Positions 34,726 through 42,745 of a stretch of 64,000 nt of DNA are shown one piece after another. Where the stretch lies: the NCBI GenBank assembly GCA_041859045.1, contig JBHELB010000007.1, forward strand, positions 20,014 to 84,013. Reading direction: 5' to 3'. Every line of letters begins with the position of its first letter. Within the stretch, counting starts at the first letter, position 1. Below the pieces are notes generated by a model. The model had not been told where the DNA came from. It ran no database searches and was given only the letters and a program-made list of their open reading frames with translations. Origin of the DNA: JBHELB01 sp041859045 (lineage in GTDB: Bacteria; Hydrogenedentota; Hydrogenedentia; Hydrogenedentales; SLHB01). Made by a program: the position numbers and the translations under genes.

Positions 34726-35282
34726 TCTCGACTGCGGATTTTCGAAACGGTATGGTGGTGGTGTTGGATGGTGACTTGATGGAAATCGTTGAATTCCAGC
34801 ATGTTAAACCCGGCAAAGGCGGCGCGTTCGTGCGCACGAAGTTCAAGAACGTGCTGACCGGGCGTGTGCTGGAAAAGACGTTCCGTTCGGGCGAGAAGAT
34901 GGAGGAGGCGCGACTCGAAGACGAGCCCTTCCAGTATCTCTATTTTGACGGCGACCTTTACCATTTCATGCACAAAGAGTCGTTTGAGCAGGTGCCGGTC
35001 AGCGCGGCGGTTGTGGGCAAGAACAGCGGCTGGTTGAAAGAGAATAATGATGTCGAGTTGGTCTTCTATAATGGGAAGGTCATGGACATCAAGGTGCCGT
35101 TTTTTGTTGAGTTGAAGGTAACGCAGTGTGACCCCGGCGTCCAAGGTGACCGCGCCTCGAGCGGGACCAAGCCCGCCACCTTGGAGACCGGCGTAGTGAT
35201 TCAAGTGCCGTTATACCTGAGCGAGGGAACGGTAATTAAGGTAGACACGCGCACAGGGACCTACATCGAACGCGTCGGCTAG
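34722..35282 (+). CDS. efp: Elongation factor P
   Basis: A 186-residue translation factor that relieves ribosome stalling at polyproline. Three beta-barrel domains: KOW-like N-terminal domain with the modification loop KPGKGGAF (K32 at the tip), OB domain with VELKVTQCDPGVQGDRASSG, and the C-terminal ending LSEGTVIKVDTRTGTYIERV. K32 would be the site for beta-lysylation or another modification. No epmA/epmB or rhamnosyltransferase gene is nearby, and a lysine at the tip excludes the arginine-rhamnosylation branch. It is translationally coupled to the peptidase gene. Confidence 0.97.
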   Translation: MISTADFRNGMVVVLDGDLMEIVEFQHVKPGKGGAFVRTKFKNVLTGRVLEKTFRSGEKMEEARLEDEPFQYLYFDGDLYHFMHKESFEQVPVSAAVVGKNSGWLKENNDVELVFYNGKVMDIKVPFFVELKVTQCDPGVQGDRASSGTKPATLETGVVIQVPLYLSEGTVIKVDTRTGTYIERVG

Positions 35283-35350
35283 TCCGGCTCAGCCTGGGGC
35301 ACGGGGCCGCCATCGGCCTTGCCGCGGGGTAACGAAGGGAAAAAACACCT

Positions 35351-35851
35351 ATGGACCTCGAGCAACTGCGCGAGCTGATCCACATCTTCGAGAATTCGGC
35401 GTTGTCGCAGATCGAACTCGAAGAAGCCGGTATGCGGGTGCAACTCAAGAAGCCTGAGCCGGTCAGTATGACGATGGCGCCACCGATGCAAATGCCGAGC
35501 GTGTACGTTGAACAGGCAGCGGCGATGGCGCAGATTCCAGTGGCGGCCGCACCCGTTGCCGCGACGGTGGCAGCGGCCCCGGCGCCAGAGGCAGACCCGC
35601 ACCTGGTCACCATTGATTCTCCGCTGGTGGGCGTGTTTTACGCCGCCCCGGCTCCTGGCGAAGCGCCTTTCGTGCGCGCGGGGGACCACATCGAGGAACG
35701 CCAGACGGTGTGCATCATCGAGGCGATGAAGGTGATGAACGAGGTGACGGCGAAGTTTGCGGGCGTCATCGAGAAGGTGCTGGTCGAGAACGGCGAACCG
35801 GTCGAATTCGGTCAACCGCTTTTCGCGATCCGCCCCAGCGAACAAGACTGA
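35351..35851 (+). CDS. accB: Acetyl-CoA carboxylase biotin carboxyl carrier protein
   Basis: A 166-residue carrier of the biotin used in malonyl-CoA synthesis. N-terminal helix LEQLRELIHIFENSALSQIE, an Ala/Pro/Met-rich linker (about 35-85) and the C-terminal biotinyl domain with the attachment site EAMKVMNEV, biotin on K127. The thumb insertion (YAAPAPGEAPFVRAGDHIEE) of bacterial AccB is present. It is 68 bases after efp and 4 bases before accC. Confidence 0.97.
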   Translation: MDLEQLRELIHIFENSALSQIELEEAGMRVQLKKPEPVSMTMAPPMQMPSVYVEQAAAMAQIPVAAAPVAATVAAAPAPEADPHLVTIDSPLVGVFYAAPAPGEAPFVRAGDHIEERQTVCIIEAMKVMNEVTAKFAGVIEKVLVENGEPVEFGQPLFAIRPSEQD

Positions 35852-35855
35852 GCCC

Positions 35856-37199
35856 ATGTTTAGACGCATCCTCATCGCCAACCGCGGCGAAATCGCGGTA
35901 CGAATCATTCGGGCTTGCCGAGAGATGGGCATCAAATCCATCGCGGTCTATTCCAAGGCCGACCAGGACTGTCTGCATACCTCGCTAGCCGACGAGAGCA
36001 TCTGCATTGGTCCGCCTGCGGCGACCGACAGCTATTTGCTTATTCCGAACATCATCGCCGCGGCGGAGATCTGCGACGCGCAGGCCATCCACCCCGGGTA
36101 TGGTTTTTTGAGCGAGAACTCCAAGTTCGCGTCCATTTGCCGCGAGTGCAACATCGGATTCATCGGGCCGTCGCCGGAGGCCATCTCGCTATCCGGCAAC
36201 AAGTCGGCCTGTCGCGACAAGGTGAAATCGGCGGGCGTGCCCGTGGTGCCGGGTTCGGAAGGTTTGATCCGCGATCCCGACGAGGCCCTCAGGATCGCTC
36301 GCGCGATTGGATTTCCTGTACTGGTGAAGGCCTCTGCGGGCGGGGGGGGGCGAGGCATGCGCATCGCCCACAATGACGTTGCGTTAAAGAACGCCGTGGC
36401 GATGGCGTCGAACGAAGCCGCGGCGGCGTTTGGCGATGGCGGCGTGTACCTCGAGAAGTTTGTGGAGAACGCGCGCCACGTCGAGTTTCAAATCTTCGGC
36501 GATCACCACGGACATCTGGTGTCCTTGGGCGAACGCGAATGCAGCATCCAGCGGCGTCACCAGAAGTTGATCGAAGAGACCCCCTCGACCGGTCTGTCGA
36601 ACTCGCTGCGTGCGAAGATGGCGAAAGCGGCGGTGCGCGCGGCGAAGGCGATCGATTACACCAATGCCGGCACGGCGGAATTTCTGCTTGCGCCGAACGG
36701 CGAGTTCTACTTCATCGAGTTCAACTCGCGCATTCAGGTCGAGCACCCTGTGACCGAAGAGGTCACCGGCACAGACCTTGTGCAAGAACAGATCCGTGTA
36801 GCGGCGGGCGAGCCCCTACGCTATGGCGACGTGCGTCCGCACGGCGCGGCCATCGAGGCCCGTGTCTATGCCGAGGATCCCGAGCACAATTTCGCGCCGA
36901 GCCCCGGCTTGGTTACGCGGTGTCATTTGCCCGGCGGTCCGGGAATCCGTATCGAGTCCCACTTATTCTCGGGCTACACGGTTCCGCGATACTATGATTC
37001 GCTGCTGGCGAAGGTGATTGCCCACGGCGAAACCCGCGAAGAGGCGATCAACCGGCTCGTGGGCGCGCTCGAGGAGTTCACGACCGAAGGCGTCAAGACC
37101 ACGGCGAAGCTGTGCGCGAAGATCGTGGGCAGCGATCGATTCCGTCGTGGGGACATTTCGCCGGATATGGTAGACTTGTTCGTGCAGCGCGCGAAATAG
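35856..37199 (+). CDS. accC: Acetyl-CoA carboxylase biotin carboxylase subunit
   Basis: A 447-residue ATP-grasp enzyme that carboxylates AccB-biotin. Motifs: MFRRILIANRGEIAVRIIRA, the glycine-rich ATP loop KASAGGGGRGMRIA, RHVEFQIFGDHHG, ECSIQRRHQKLIEE and FIEFNSRIQVEHPVTEEVTG. The length matches AccC from other bacteria. The ATG at 35856 gives the family N-terminus; the longer frame from 35757 lies within accB and is a shadow. accA and accD are not in the window. Confidence 0.97.
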   Translation: MFRRILIANRGEIAVRIIRACREMGIKSIAVYSKADQDCLHTSLADESICIGPPAATDSYLLIPNIIAAAEICDAQAIHPGYGFLSENSKFASICRECNIGFIGPSPEAISLSGNKSACRDKVKSAGVPVVPGSEGLIRDPDEALRIARAIGFPVLVKASAGGGGRGMRIAHNDVALKNAVAMASNEAAAAFGDGGVYLEKFVENARHVEFQIFGDHHGHLVSLGERECSIQRRHQKLIEETPSTGLSNSLRAKMAKAAVRAAKAIDYTNAGTAEFLLAPNGEFYFIEFNSRIQVEHPVTEEVTGTDLVQEQIRVAAGEPLRYGDVRPHGAAIEARVYAEDPEHNFAPSPGLVTRCHLPGGPGIRIESHLFSGYTVPRYYDSLLAKVIAHGETREEAINRLVGALEEFTTEGVKTTAKLCAKIVGSDRFRRGDISPDMVDLFVQRAK

Positions 37200-37227
37200 C
37201 GCGCGGTGCGAGAGAAAGGAACCCGCC

Positions 37228-37596
37228 ATGGATGACTTTTTGGCGCCCGGCAAACAGGAAGTGGATTTGACCGTCTACGCCAAGGTGGCCGCGCACGAGA
37301 CGCTCAGGCAAAAAGGCGTCGTGCGGCTCAATGCGGGGTTCACCGAGAAACTTGGCATTAGCCGAACGCCCGGCGTTTCCGCGCGCATCGAGGAGGACGG
37401 CTCGCTTCAACTCGATATTTCCGTGGTGGTCCGGTATGGCGCTGACCTGCGCACTATCGGACCGGCGATTCAGGAAGGCGTACTCAACAGTCTGCGCGAG
37501 ATGTCCGACCAGCCGGTCGGCCAGATCAACGTGTATATCGCCGACATCGAATTCAGCCGGGAGGCCAAACCGGCGGAGGAGGACGGCCACGCATGA
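37228..37596 (+). CDS. Asp23/Gls24-family protein
   Basis: A 122-residue DUF322 protein: VYAKVAAHETLRQKGVVRLN, SARIEEDGSLQLDISVVVRYG, IGPAIQEGVLNSLREM and VGQINVYIADIEF match the family pattern. Asp23-type proteins are linked to envelope stress in Gram-positive bacteria and associate with AmaP; YqhY, next to accBC in Bacillus, modulates fatty acid synthesis. It lies 28 bases after accC with AAAGGA upstream and its stop overlaps the amaP-like gene. Presence together with accBC suggests a role in controlling carboxylase or envelope, by analogy. Confidence 0.92.
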   Translation: MDDFLAPGKQEVDLTVYAKVAAHETLRQKGVVRLNAGFTEKLGISRTPGVSARIEEDGSLQLDISVVVRYGADLRTIGPAIQEGVLNSLREMSDQPVGQINVYIADIEFSREAKPAEEDGHA

Positions 37597-38300
37597 AGTA
37601 CCTGCAGATCACCCTTCAGAAGCTGATTAGCCTAGCGGTTATTGCGGTGGGTGTCGCGTTATTCTGGTTGCCGCTCGGCGAGGTCTATCAGCGCGTGCTG
37701 ATCTACGTGCCGCATTTCTCGAACGACTACCTGCAAATGGCGATTCGCTATGGTGCGGGCGGCGTGATCGTGATCGCGGGGCTGCTGGCGTTGCTGCCGG
37801 TGTTTCGCGGGCGGCGGCATCTCAATGTGATTTCGTTTCCCGGCGCGCATGGCCCGGTCATGATTCAGCTCGACTCGGTCGAAGCGTCGCTCAACCGCAC
37901 GCTTCGCAACCGGCCCGAGGTGAAGAAGATTTCCATGCGCGTTGAGCCGGTCAACGACAACCGGCAGGTTCGCATTCAGGCGAATGTGCACTGTTACACC
38001 ACGTCGGCCGGCATTCGCGAGACGACTGCCCGTATCAGCGAGGCGATTCGCCGCACGGCGGTCAATCTGCTGGGCGTGGAAGAAGTGACGACGGTCGAAC
38101 TCAAAGTCATGGGCATCTTCGCCGACGGTCCCTCGACCGTTGCGACGAGTGAGCCGGTTTCTGCTGTGCGTCCGCCTGTCGCCGAATCTCCGCGCGCGAC
38201 GGTGCCTCCTGCGTTGAAGGACAATGTGCTCGATTATTCGGAGGAAGACCTCGTCGATGACGAGGAGGACGACGCTTCCCCCGATCGGAAAACCTCATAG
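37593..38300 (+). CDS. amaP: AmaP-like membrane anchor of the Asp23 family
   Basis: A 235-residue protein with two N-terminal transmembrane segments (about 10-30 and 52-72), then GRRHLNVISFPGAHGPVMIQ and a DUF322-related domain (VEASLNRTLRNRPEVKKISMRV, then VELKVMGIF). An acidic, proline-rich tail of about 60 residues ends in DDEEDDASPDRKTS. In Staphylococcus AmaP holds Asp23 at the membrane. The ATGA overlap with the preceding asp23 gene supports the same partnership here. Confidence 0.88.
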   Translation: MKYLQITLQKLISLAVIAVGVALFWLPLGEVYQRVLIYVPHFSNDYLQMAIRYGAGGVIVIAGLLALLPVFRGRRHLNVISFPGAHGPVMIQLDSVEASLNRTLRNRPEVKKISMRVEPVNDNRQVRIQANVHCYTTSAGIRETTARISEAIRRTAVNLLGVEEVTTVELKVMGIFADGPSTVATSEPVSAVRPPVAESPRATVPPALKDNVLDYSEEDLVDDEEDDASPDRKTS

Positions 38301-38334
38301 GCCCACAACTCCAAGAAAAAGGAAACCCCTCCCC

Positions 38335-39060
38335 ATGCCCGTCGCTCACCGCCGGCGCGGTGAAGTACTCTGCCGCTCATGTTCCGGTTTCACACTCGTC
38401 GAATTGTTGGTTGTTATCGCGATTTTAGGCATTCTGGCGGCGCTTCTCTTGCCCGCCCTTGCCCGTGCCCGTGAATCGGGTTCTCGGATCAGTTGCACCA
38501 ATAACCTCAAGCAGATCGGGATCGCATTTAGTCTCTATCAAGAGGAGAATCAGGGAAAGTATCCTTCCGCCTCCGATCCCCTCAGCACGTCCCCGTTCTA
38601 TTGTCTATGGATGGGGCGCGGCTGGCGCGTGATGCTCGCCGAGTATATCCCCGGCAGCGCCACGGATCCGGGCGTCTTCTGGTGTCCAAGCGATCCGCGT
38701 TCGGTGGAGAAATTCGAGAGCACTTCGTACGCGTATTCGATGGCCTTCTACCATACCCCTGATCAGATCAACGCCATTACGTCGTATCAAGGGACGTTTA
38801 TCAATCCGCCTCCGGCGCGTCCACAGACCACCGCCGCGCTTCGGCATCCGTCGAAGAAAATTCTTGTTGGCGAGTGGTATGCGAATCACGCGGCGTATGC
38901 CACGGACGCGGGATGGTTTGGCCATGGCGGCAAGCGTAATTATTTGTTTGCCGATGGCCATGTCGAGTACCTCGATGCGGACGACCTTATCCCCGCTAAT
39001 GATGGCTTTCCCGACCCCAATCTTACTCGCGACGGCATTGCCGGGCAGGACATTCCGTAG
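38335..39060 (+). CDS. Type II secretion-like pseudopilin with DUF1559-type C-terminus
   Basis: A 241-residue prepilin-like protein. The N-terminus has a class III leader and cleavage site in GFTLVELLVVIAILG (cut between G and F, residue about 18; Glu at +5), followed by ALLLPALARARE. The rest has the DUF1559/H-X9-DG-type features: SCTNNLKQIGIAFSLYQEEN, a CPSDPRS block and the end FADGHVEYLDADD. Such orphan pseudopilins are abundant in Planctomycetes, Lentisphaerae and related phyla. The ATG at 38335 is used; AAGGAA lies 11 bases upstream. It is the last gene of the long plus-strand run, 34 bases after amaP, and converges on the ABC genes. Confidence 0.9.
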   Translation: MPVAHRRRGEVLCRSCSGFTLVELLVVIAILGILAALLLPALARARESGSRISCTNNLKQIGIAFSLYQEENQGKYPSASDPLSTSPFYCLWMGRGWRVMLAEYIPGSATDPGVFWCPSDPRSVEKFESTSYAYSMAFYHTPDQINAITSYQGTFINPPPARPQTTAALRHPSKKILVGEWYANHAAYATDAGWFGHGGKRNYLFADGHVEYLDADDLIPANDGFPDPNLTRDGIAGQDIP

Positions 39061-39071
39061 GGCGGACTTGC

Positions 39072-40955
39072 TTACTTGTACTGCAACTCGTAGAGGGTGT
39101 GATAGAGACCCTTGCGGGCGAGCAGTTCCTGGTGCGTTCCGCTCTCGCGCAGTTCGCCGTGGTGAAAGACCAAGATCCGATCCGCGTGCTGAATGGTCGA
39201 AAGCCGGTGTGCGATGACGATCGAGGTGCGGCTTTCCATGAGGCGCACGATCGCGTCCTGAATAAGTTGCTCGGTCAGCGTGTCAATACTCGATGTCGCC
39301 TCGTCGAGCACGAGCACGGCGGGGTTGTGGGCGAGCGCGCGCGCAAACGCGATGAGCTGGCGTTGGCCCGTGGAGAGATTTCCGCCGCGCTCCCCGACGT
39401 CGTACCCGTAGCCGCCCGGCAGCGCCTCGATGAATCCCGCCGCATTGACGTATTCCGCGCATTCGCGAATATGCTCCATTGTCATCGCCTGGTCGCCTAA
39501 TCGTATATTGTCCTCAATCGAACCGGAGAAGAGAAAAACATCCTGGAGCACGACTCCGATGCGACGGCGCAAGGTCTCCTGTTCGTATTCACGGACGTCG
39601 TGACCATCGAACAACACCGCGCCACGGTTCACATCGTAGAAACGGCTGAGCAAATTGATCACCGTCGACTTGCCCGCGCCGGTGTGGCCAACGATGGCGA
39701 TGCGCTCGCCCGGGTTGATGTGAAAGTTGAGGTTCTTAAGGACCCATTGTTGATCCTCATACGCAAACCACACGTCGCGGAATTCGACCTCCCCCTTCGG
39801 CGTTGCGCACGGGATCGCATCAGGGGCGTCGGCAACGTCCTCCGGCGTGTCGAGCAGTTTGAAGATTCGCTCCGCCGAGGCCATCGCTTCCTGCAGCATG
39901 TTGTACTTGTCGCTCAATGCGCGAATGGGGCCGAACAGGCGATCCGCCCACTGTGCGAAGGCCATGAAAAGTCCGACAGTCGCAGTGGTCGAAGCGCCCG
40001 CCTGCGCGCCGAGCAGTTGATAGCCGATATACCCCAGGATGAGTGCAATGCTGAGTTGGCCGAGAAAATCCACCACAGGAAAATACACAGCGTAGTACCG
40101 CACTTGCCGAAACCACTCGTCGCGATGGTCGGCGTTGCGGGTGCGGTACTGCTCGAACGCTTCGGATTCGCGCCCAAAAATCTGAACCACACGGATACCG
40201 CTGATGATCTCTTGCATGTAGGCGTTCAGGCGTGCGACCTTTCGGCTGATCTCGCGATAGGACTCCCGCGCGTATTTCCGGAAGATCGCGCTGGAGAGGA
40301 ATACGAGCGGTGTGGTGCTGAGGGTGATCAGGGTGAGCTTCCAGTTCACGTAAAACATGAACCCCAGCACGGCAACGATTGTCATCAGGTCGCTCACGAC
40401 CTGCACCATGCCGGTCACGATGGTTTGCTGAATTTTTTCCACGTCCGTCGTGACGCGCGTCATTAGGCGACCAACGGGGTTTCGGTCGAGAAATGCCAAA
40501 GACATTTTTTGCAGATGCACGAAGATGTCCATGCGCATGTTGAACATGGTGATTTGGCCCGCATAGGCGACGATGAAGGTCTGAATGTACCGGGCCAGCA
40601 TTTCGGCGAGCATGATAGCCGCGATAATGAGCACGAGGGTCTCTAGGCCGCGGGAATCCCTCAGAATTAGCGCCTCGATATGCTCAAAGATATTCTGCGT
40701 GGGATCTGGCGCTGCATCAGGCAGCGGTGCGCCGCGTTCTAGGGCCTTGCGCGTGGGATTGTCGATGTAGTGGTCGATGGCGCGCATGGTAAGCAGTGGA
40801 GTCAAATTGCCAAGCAACGCCGCCGCGACCAACAGCGCCGTCGCCACGGAGAGTGAACGCCGGTACGGCCACACCGAGCGCAACAGACGGCGCATGATGC
40901 GGCCGTCGTAGGCCCGTTCGTGGAGGTCGTCATCGAGATGGTAGCCGTCGCTCAT
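39072..40955 (-). CDS. ABC exporter half-transporter, catalytically complete subunit
   Basis: A 627-residue type IV ABC exporter. A six-helix transmembrane domain (about 35-340) with an N-terminal cytoplasmic extension (DDDLHERAYDGR) is followed by the nucleotide-binding domain (about 375-610): Walker A GHTGAGKST, Q-loop VLQDVFLFSGS, signature LSTGQRQL (Gly replaced by Thr), Walker B VLVLDEATSS with the catalytic Glu, H-loop IAHRLS. An insertion at about 68-90 between TM1 and TM2 is typical of the YheH/TM288-type partner. The start overlaps the stop of the next ABC gene (ATGA), indicating a heterodimer. Substrate unknown: lipid or drug export are both possible. Confidence 0.92.
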   Translation of the reverse strand: MSDGYHLDDDLHERAYDGRIMRRLLRSVWPYRRSLSVATALLVAAALLGNLTPLLTMRAIDHYIDNPTRKALERGAPLPDAAPDPTQNIFEHIEALILRDSRGLETLVLIIAAIMLAEMLARYIQTFIVAYAGQITMFNMRMDIFVHLQKMSLAFLDRNPVGRLMTRVTTDVEKIQQTIVTGMVQVVSDLMTIVAVLGFMFYVNWKLTLITLSTTPLVFLSSAIFRKYARESYREISRKVARLNAYMQEIISGIRVVQIFGRESEAFEQYRTRNADHRDEWFRQVRYYAVYFPVVDFLGQLSIALILGYIGYQLLGAQAGASTTATVGLFMAFAQWADRLFGPIRALSDKYNMLQEAMASAERIFKLLDTPEDVADAPDAIPCATPKGEVEFRDVWFAYEDQQWVLKNLNFHINPGERIAIVGHTGAGKSTVINLLSRFYDVNRGAVLFDGHDVREYEQETLRRRIGVVLQDVFLFSGSIEDNIRLGDQAMTMEHIRECAEYVNAAGFIEALPGGYGYDVGERGGNLSTGQRQLIAFARALAHNPAVLVLDEATSSIDTLTEQLIQDAIVRLMESRTSIVIAHRLSTIQHADRILVFHHGELRESGTHQELLARKGLYHTLYELQYK

Positions 40956-42742
40956 CGCTCGGTCTCCACGCCGTCTTCGGATTCGAGCGCGTCTTCGAGA
41001 AGTTGACGCCGATACATCTCCGCATAGAGGCCGCCAAGTTGCACCAGCGAGTCGTGCGTTCCGCGCTCGACGATGCGGCCTCCATCGAGCACGATGATCT
41101 GATGCGCATGGCGAATGGTGGAGACACGGTGGGAGATGAGGATGCTGGTGCGCGAGCGCGTGACCTCGCGCAAACCTAACAAGATGCGCTCCTCGGTGTG
41201 CGTGTCGACGGCGGAGAGTGCGTCGTCGAGAATGAGGATCGGCGCGTCACGCAACACGGCGCGGGCAATGGCCAGGCGCTGTTTCTGGCCGCCGGAAAGA
41301 TTGATGCCGCGCTCGCCGAGCAACGTGTCGAAGCCCTTGGCGAGTCCATCCACGGTCTCCTGAAACTGCGCGATCTCGCAGGCGCGCCGGATCTCTTCAT
41401 CGGTGGCGGTTGGCCTTCCGAACGTTACATTCTCGCGGATCGTGTCGGAGAAGAGAAAGGTGTCCTGTGGGACATAGCCGATGGAACTACGCAACAACGC
41501 CACGGGAATTTCCCGCGCGTCCACATCGTCAATAAGCACACGGCCTGAAGTGGGGTCGTATTCGCGCGCGATGAGCGCCGCCAACGTACTCTTCCCGCAG
41601 CCCGTAGGCCCAACGATGGCCAAGGTTTCGCCCGCAGGAACTTCGAGGCAAATATCCTGAAGAACAGGGACGTCGGCGTAGGCGAACGCAACTTCGTCAA
41701 AACGAATCGCGCCCTTAATACGTGTGATATCGCGCCGGGTGCTCGGCGTATCGTGAATGGAAGGGACTTCGCAGAGAATTTCCGAGATGCGGTTCATGCT
41801 GACCGCGCCGCGCTGATAGAGCGTCATAATCCAGCCAAATTCCGCAAGGGGCCAGGCGAGCATGAAGAGATAGACCATGAACGCCGTGAGATCGCCGAGC
41901 GTAATGTGGCCCTGAATTTTCATCATGCCGCCCTGCCAGAGGACCAGCAAACTCGTGAGCCCGACGATGAACCCGATGAACGGCCACAGCAGGGCGGCAG
42001 CGACGTTGAGCTTCAGTCCCTCGCGCATATAGCGCCGCGAGAGATCGCCGAAGTCGCGGATCTCGTTTTCGCTCGATGCGAACGCCTTGACCACGCGCGC
42101 TCCGGAGAGACTCTCTTGCGCGCGCGAGGTAACGTCGGAGAACCGTTCCTGCACGCGCTTGGACTGACGGTGCATGTACATGACGAGGCCGTAGACCAGG
42201 ATCGAGACGACCGGGAGCGGCAGCAGAGCCACGAGGGTGAGCCACGGACTGAGGTAGGCCATGAGCGCGAGCGTTACGGGCAGTCGCATCATGTTCACGG
42301 AGCCCATAATGCCCGGGCCGATCAGCATGCGCACGTAGTTCATGTCGTTGGTGGCGCGCGCCATGATGTCGCCTGTCTTGACGCGGTGAAAGAAGTCCTG
42401 GGACAAGGTTTGAACGTGGTTGAAGTAATCGTTGCGCAGATCGTATTCGAAGCGGCGCGAGGCGCGGATGAGAATGGAGCGTTCCCAGTAGAGCGCCAGG
42501 CCCGTGGCGACGCCGATAGCGATGAGCAGCACAAAATACTCGGCCAACGACCGCCCGGTAATTTCGCCCGCGCCGAAGTGATCGACCATCGAACGGATCA
42601 CCATCGGTGTGGCGAGTTCGGTAAAGGTGAACGCGATAGCCAACACCGCGCCAAGCAGATACGCCCGCCAATAACGGCGGTTGTAGCGCAGCAGCGACAG
42701 AAAAGGCCGCTGCGGATCGACGGCCGGACGTGCTGCGTCCAC
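40952..42742 (-). CDS. ABC exporter half-transporter, degenerate catalytic site subunit
   Basis: A 596-residue partner of the preceding ABC protein. Transmembrane domain about 15-320, nucleotide-binding domain about 340-575: Walker A GPTGCGKST, Q-loop VPQDTFLFSD, signature LSGGQKQR, and Walker B ILILDDALSA in which the catalytic Glu is replaced by Asp, then H-loop ISHRVS. One degenerate and one normal ATP site is the classical layout of heterodimeric exporters such as TM287/288, BmrCD and YheI/YheH. The start is 3 bases after the stop of the hybrid kinase gene, so all three form one transcript. Confidence 0.92.
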   Translation of the reverse strand: MDAARPAVDPQRPFLSLLRYNRRYWRAYLLGAVLAIAFTFTELATPMVIRSMVDHFGAGEITGRSLAEYFVLLIAIGVATGLALYWERSILIRASRRFEYDLRNDYFNHVQTLSQDFFHRVKTGDIMARATNDMNYVRMLIGPGIMGSVNMMRLPVTLALMAYLSPWLTLVALLPLPVVSILVYGLVMYMHRQSKRVQERFSDVTSRAQESLSGARVVKAFASSENEIRDFGDLSRRYMREGLKLNVAAALLWPFIGFIVGLTSLLVLWQGGMMKIQGHITLGDLTAFMVYLFMLAWPLAEFGWIMTLYQRGAVSMNRISEILCEVPSIHDTPSTRRDITRIKGAIRFDEVAFAYADVPVLQDICLEVPAGETLAIVGPTGCGKSTLAALIAREYDPTSGRVLIDDVDAREIPVALLRSSIGYVPQDTFLFSDTIRENVTFGRPTATDEEIRRACEIAQFQETVDGLAKGFDTLLGERGINLSGGQKQRLAIARAVLRDAPILILDDALSAVDTHTEERILLGLREVTRSRTSILISHRVSTIRHAHQIIVLDGGRIVERGTHDSLVQLGGLYAEMYRRQLLEDALESEDGVETER

Positions 42743-42745
42743 GCG

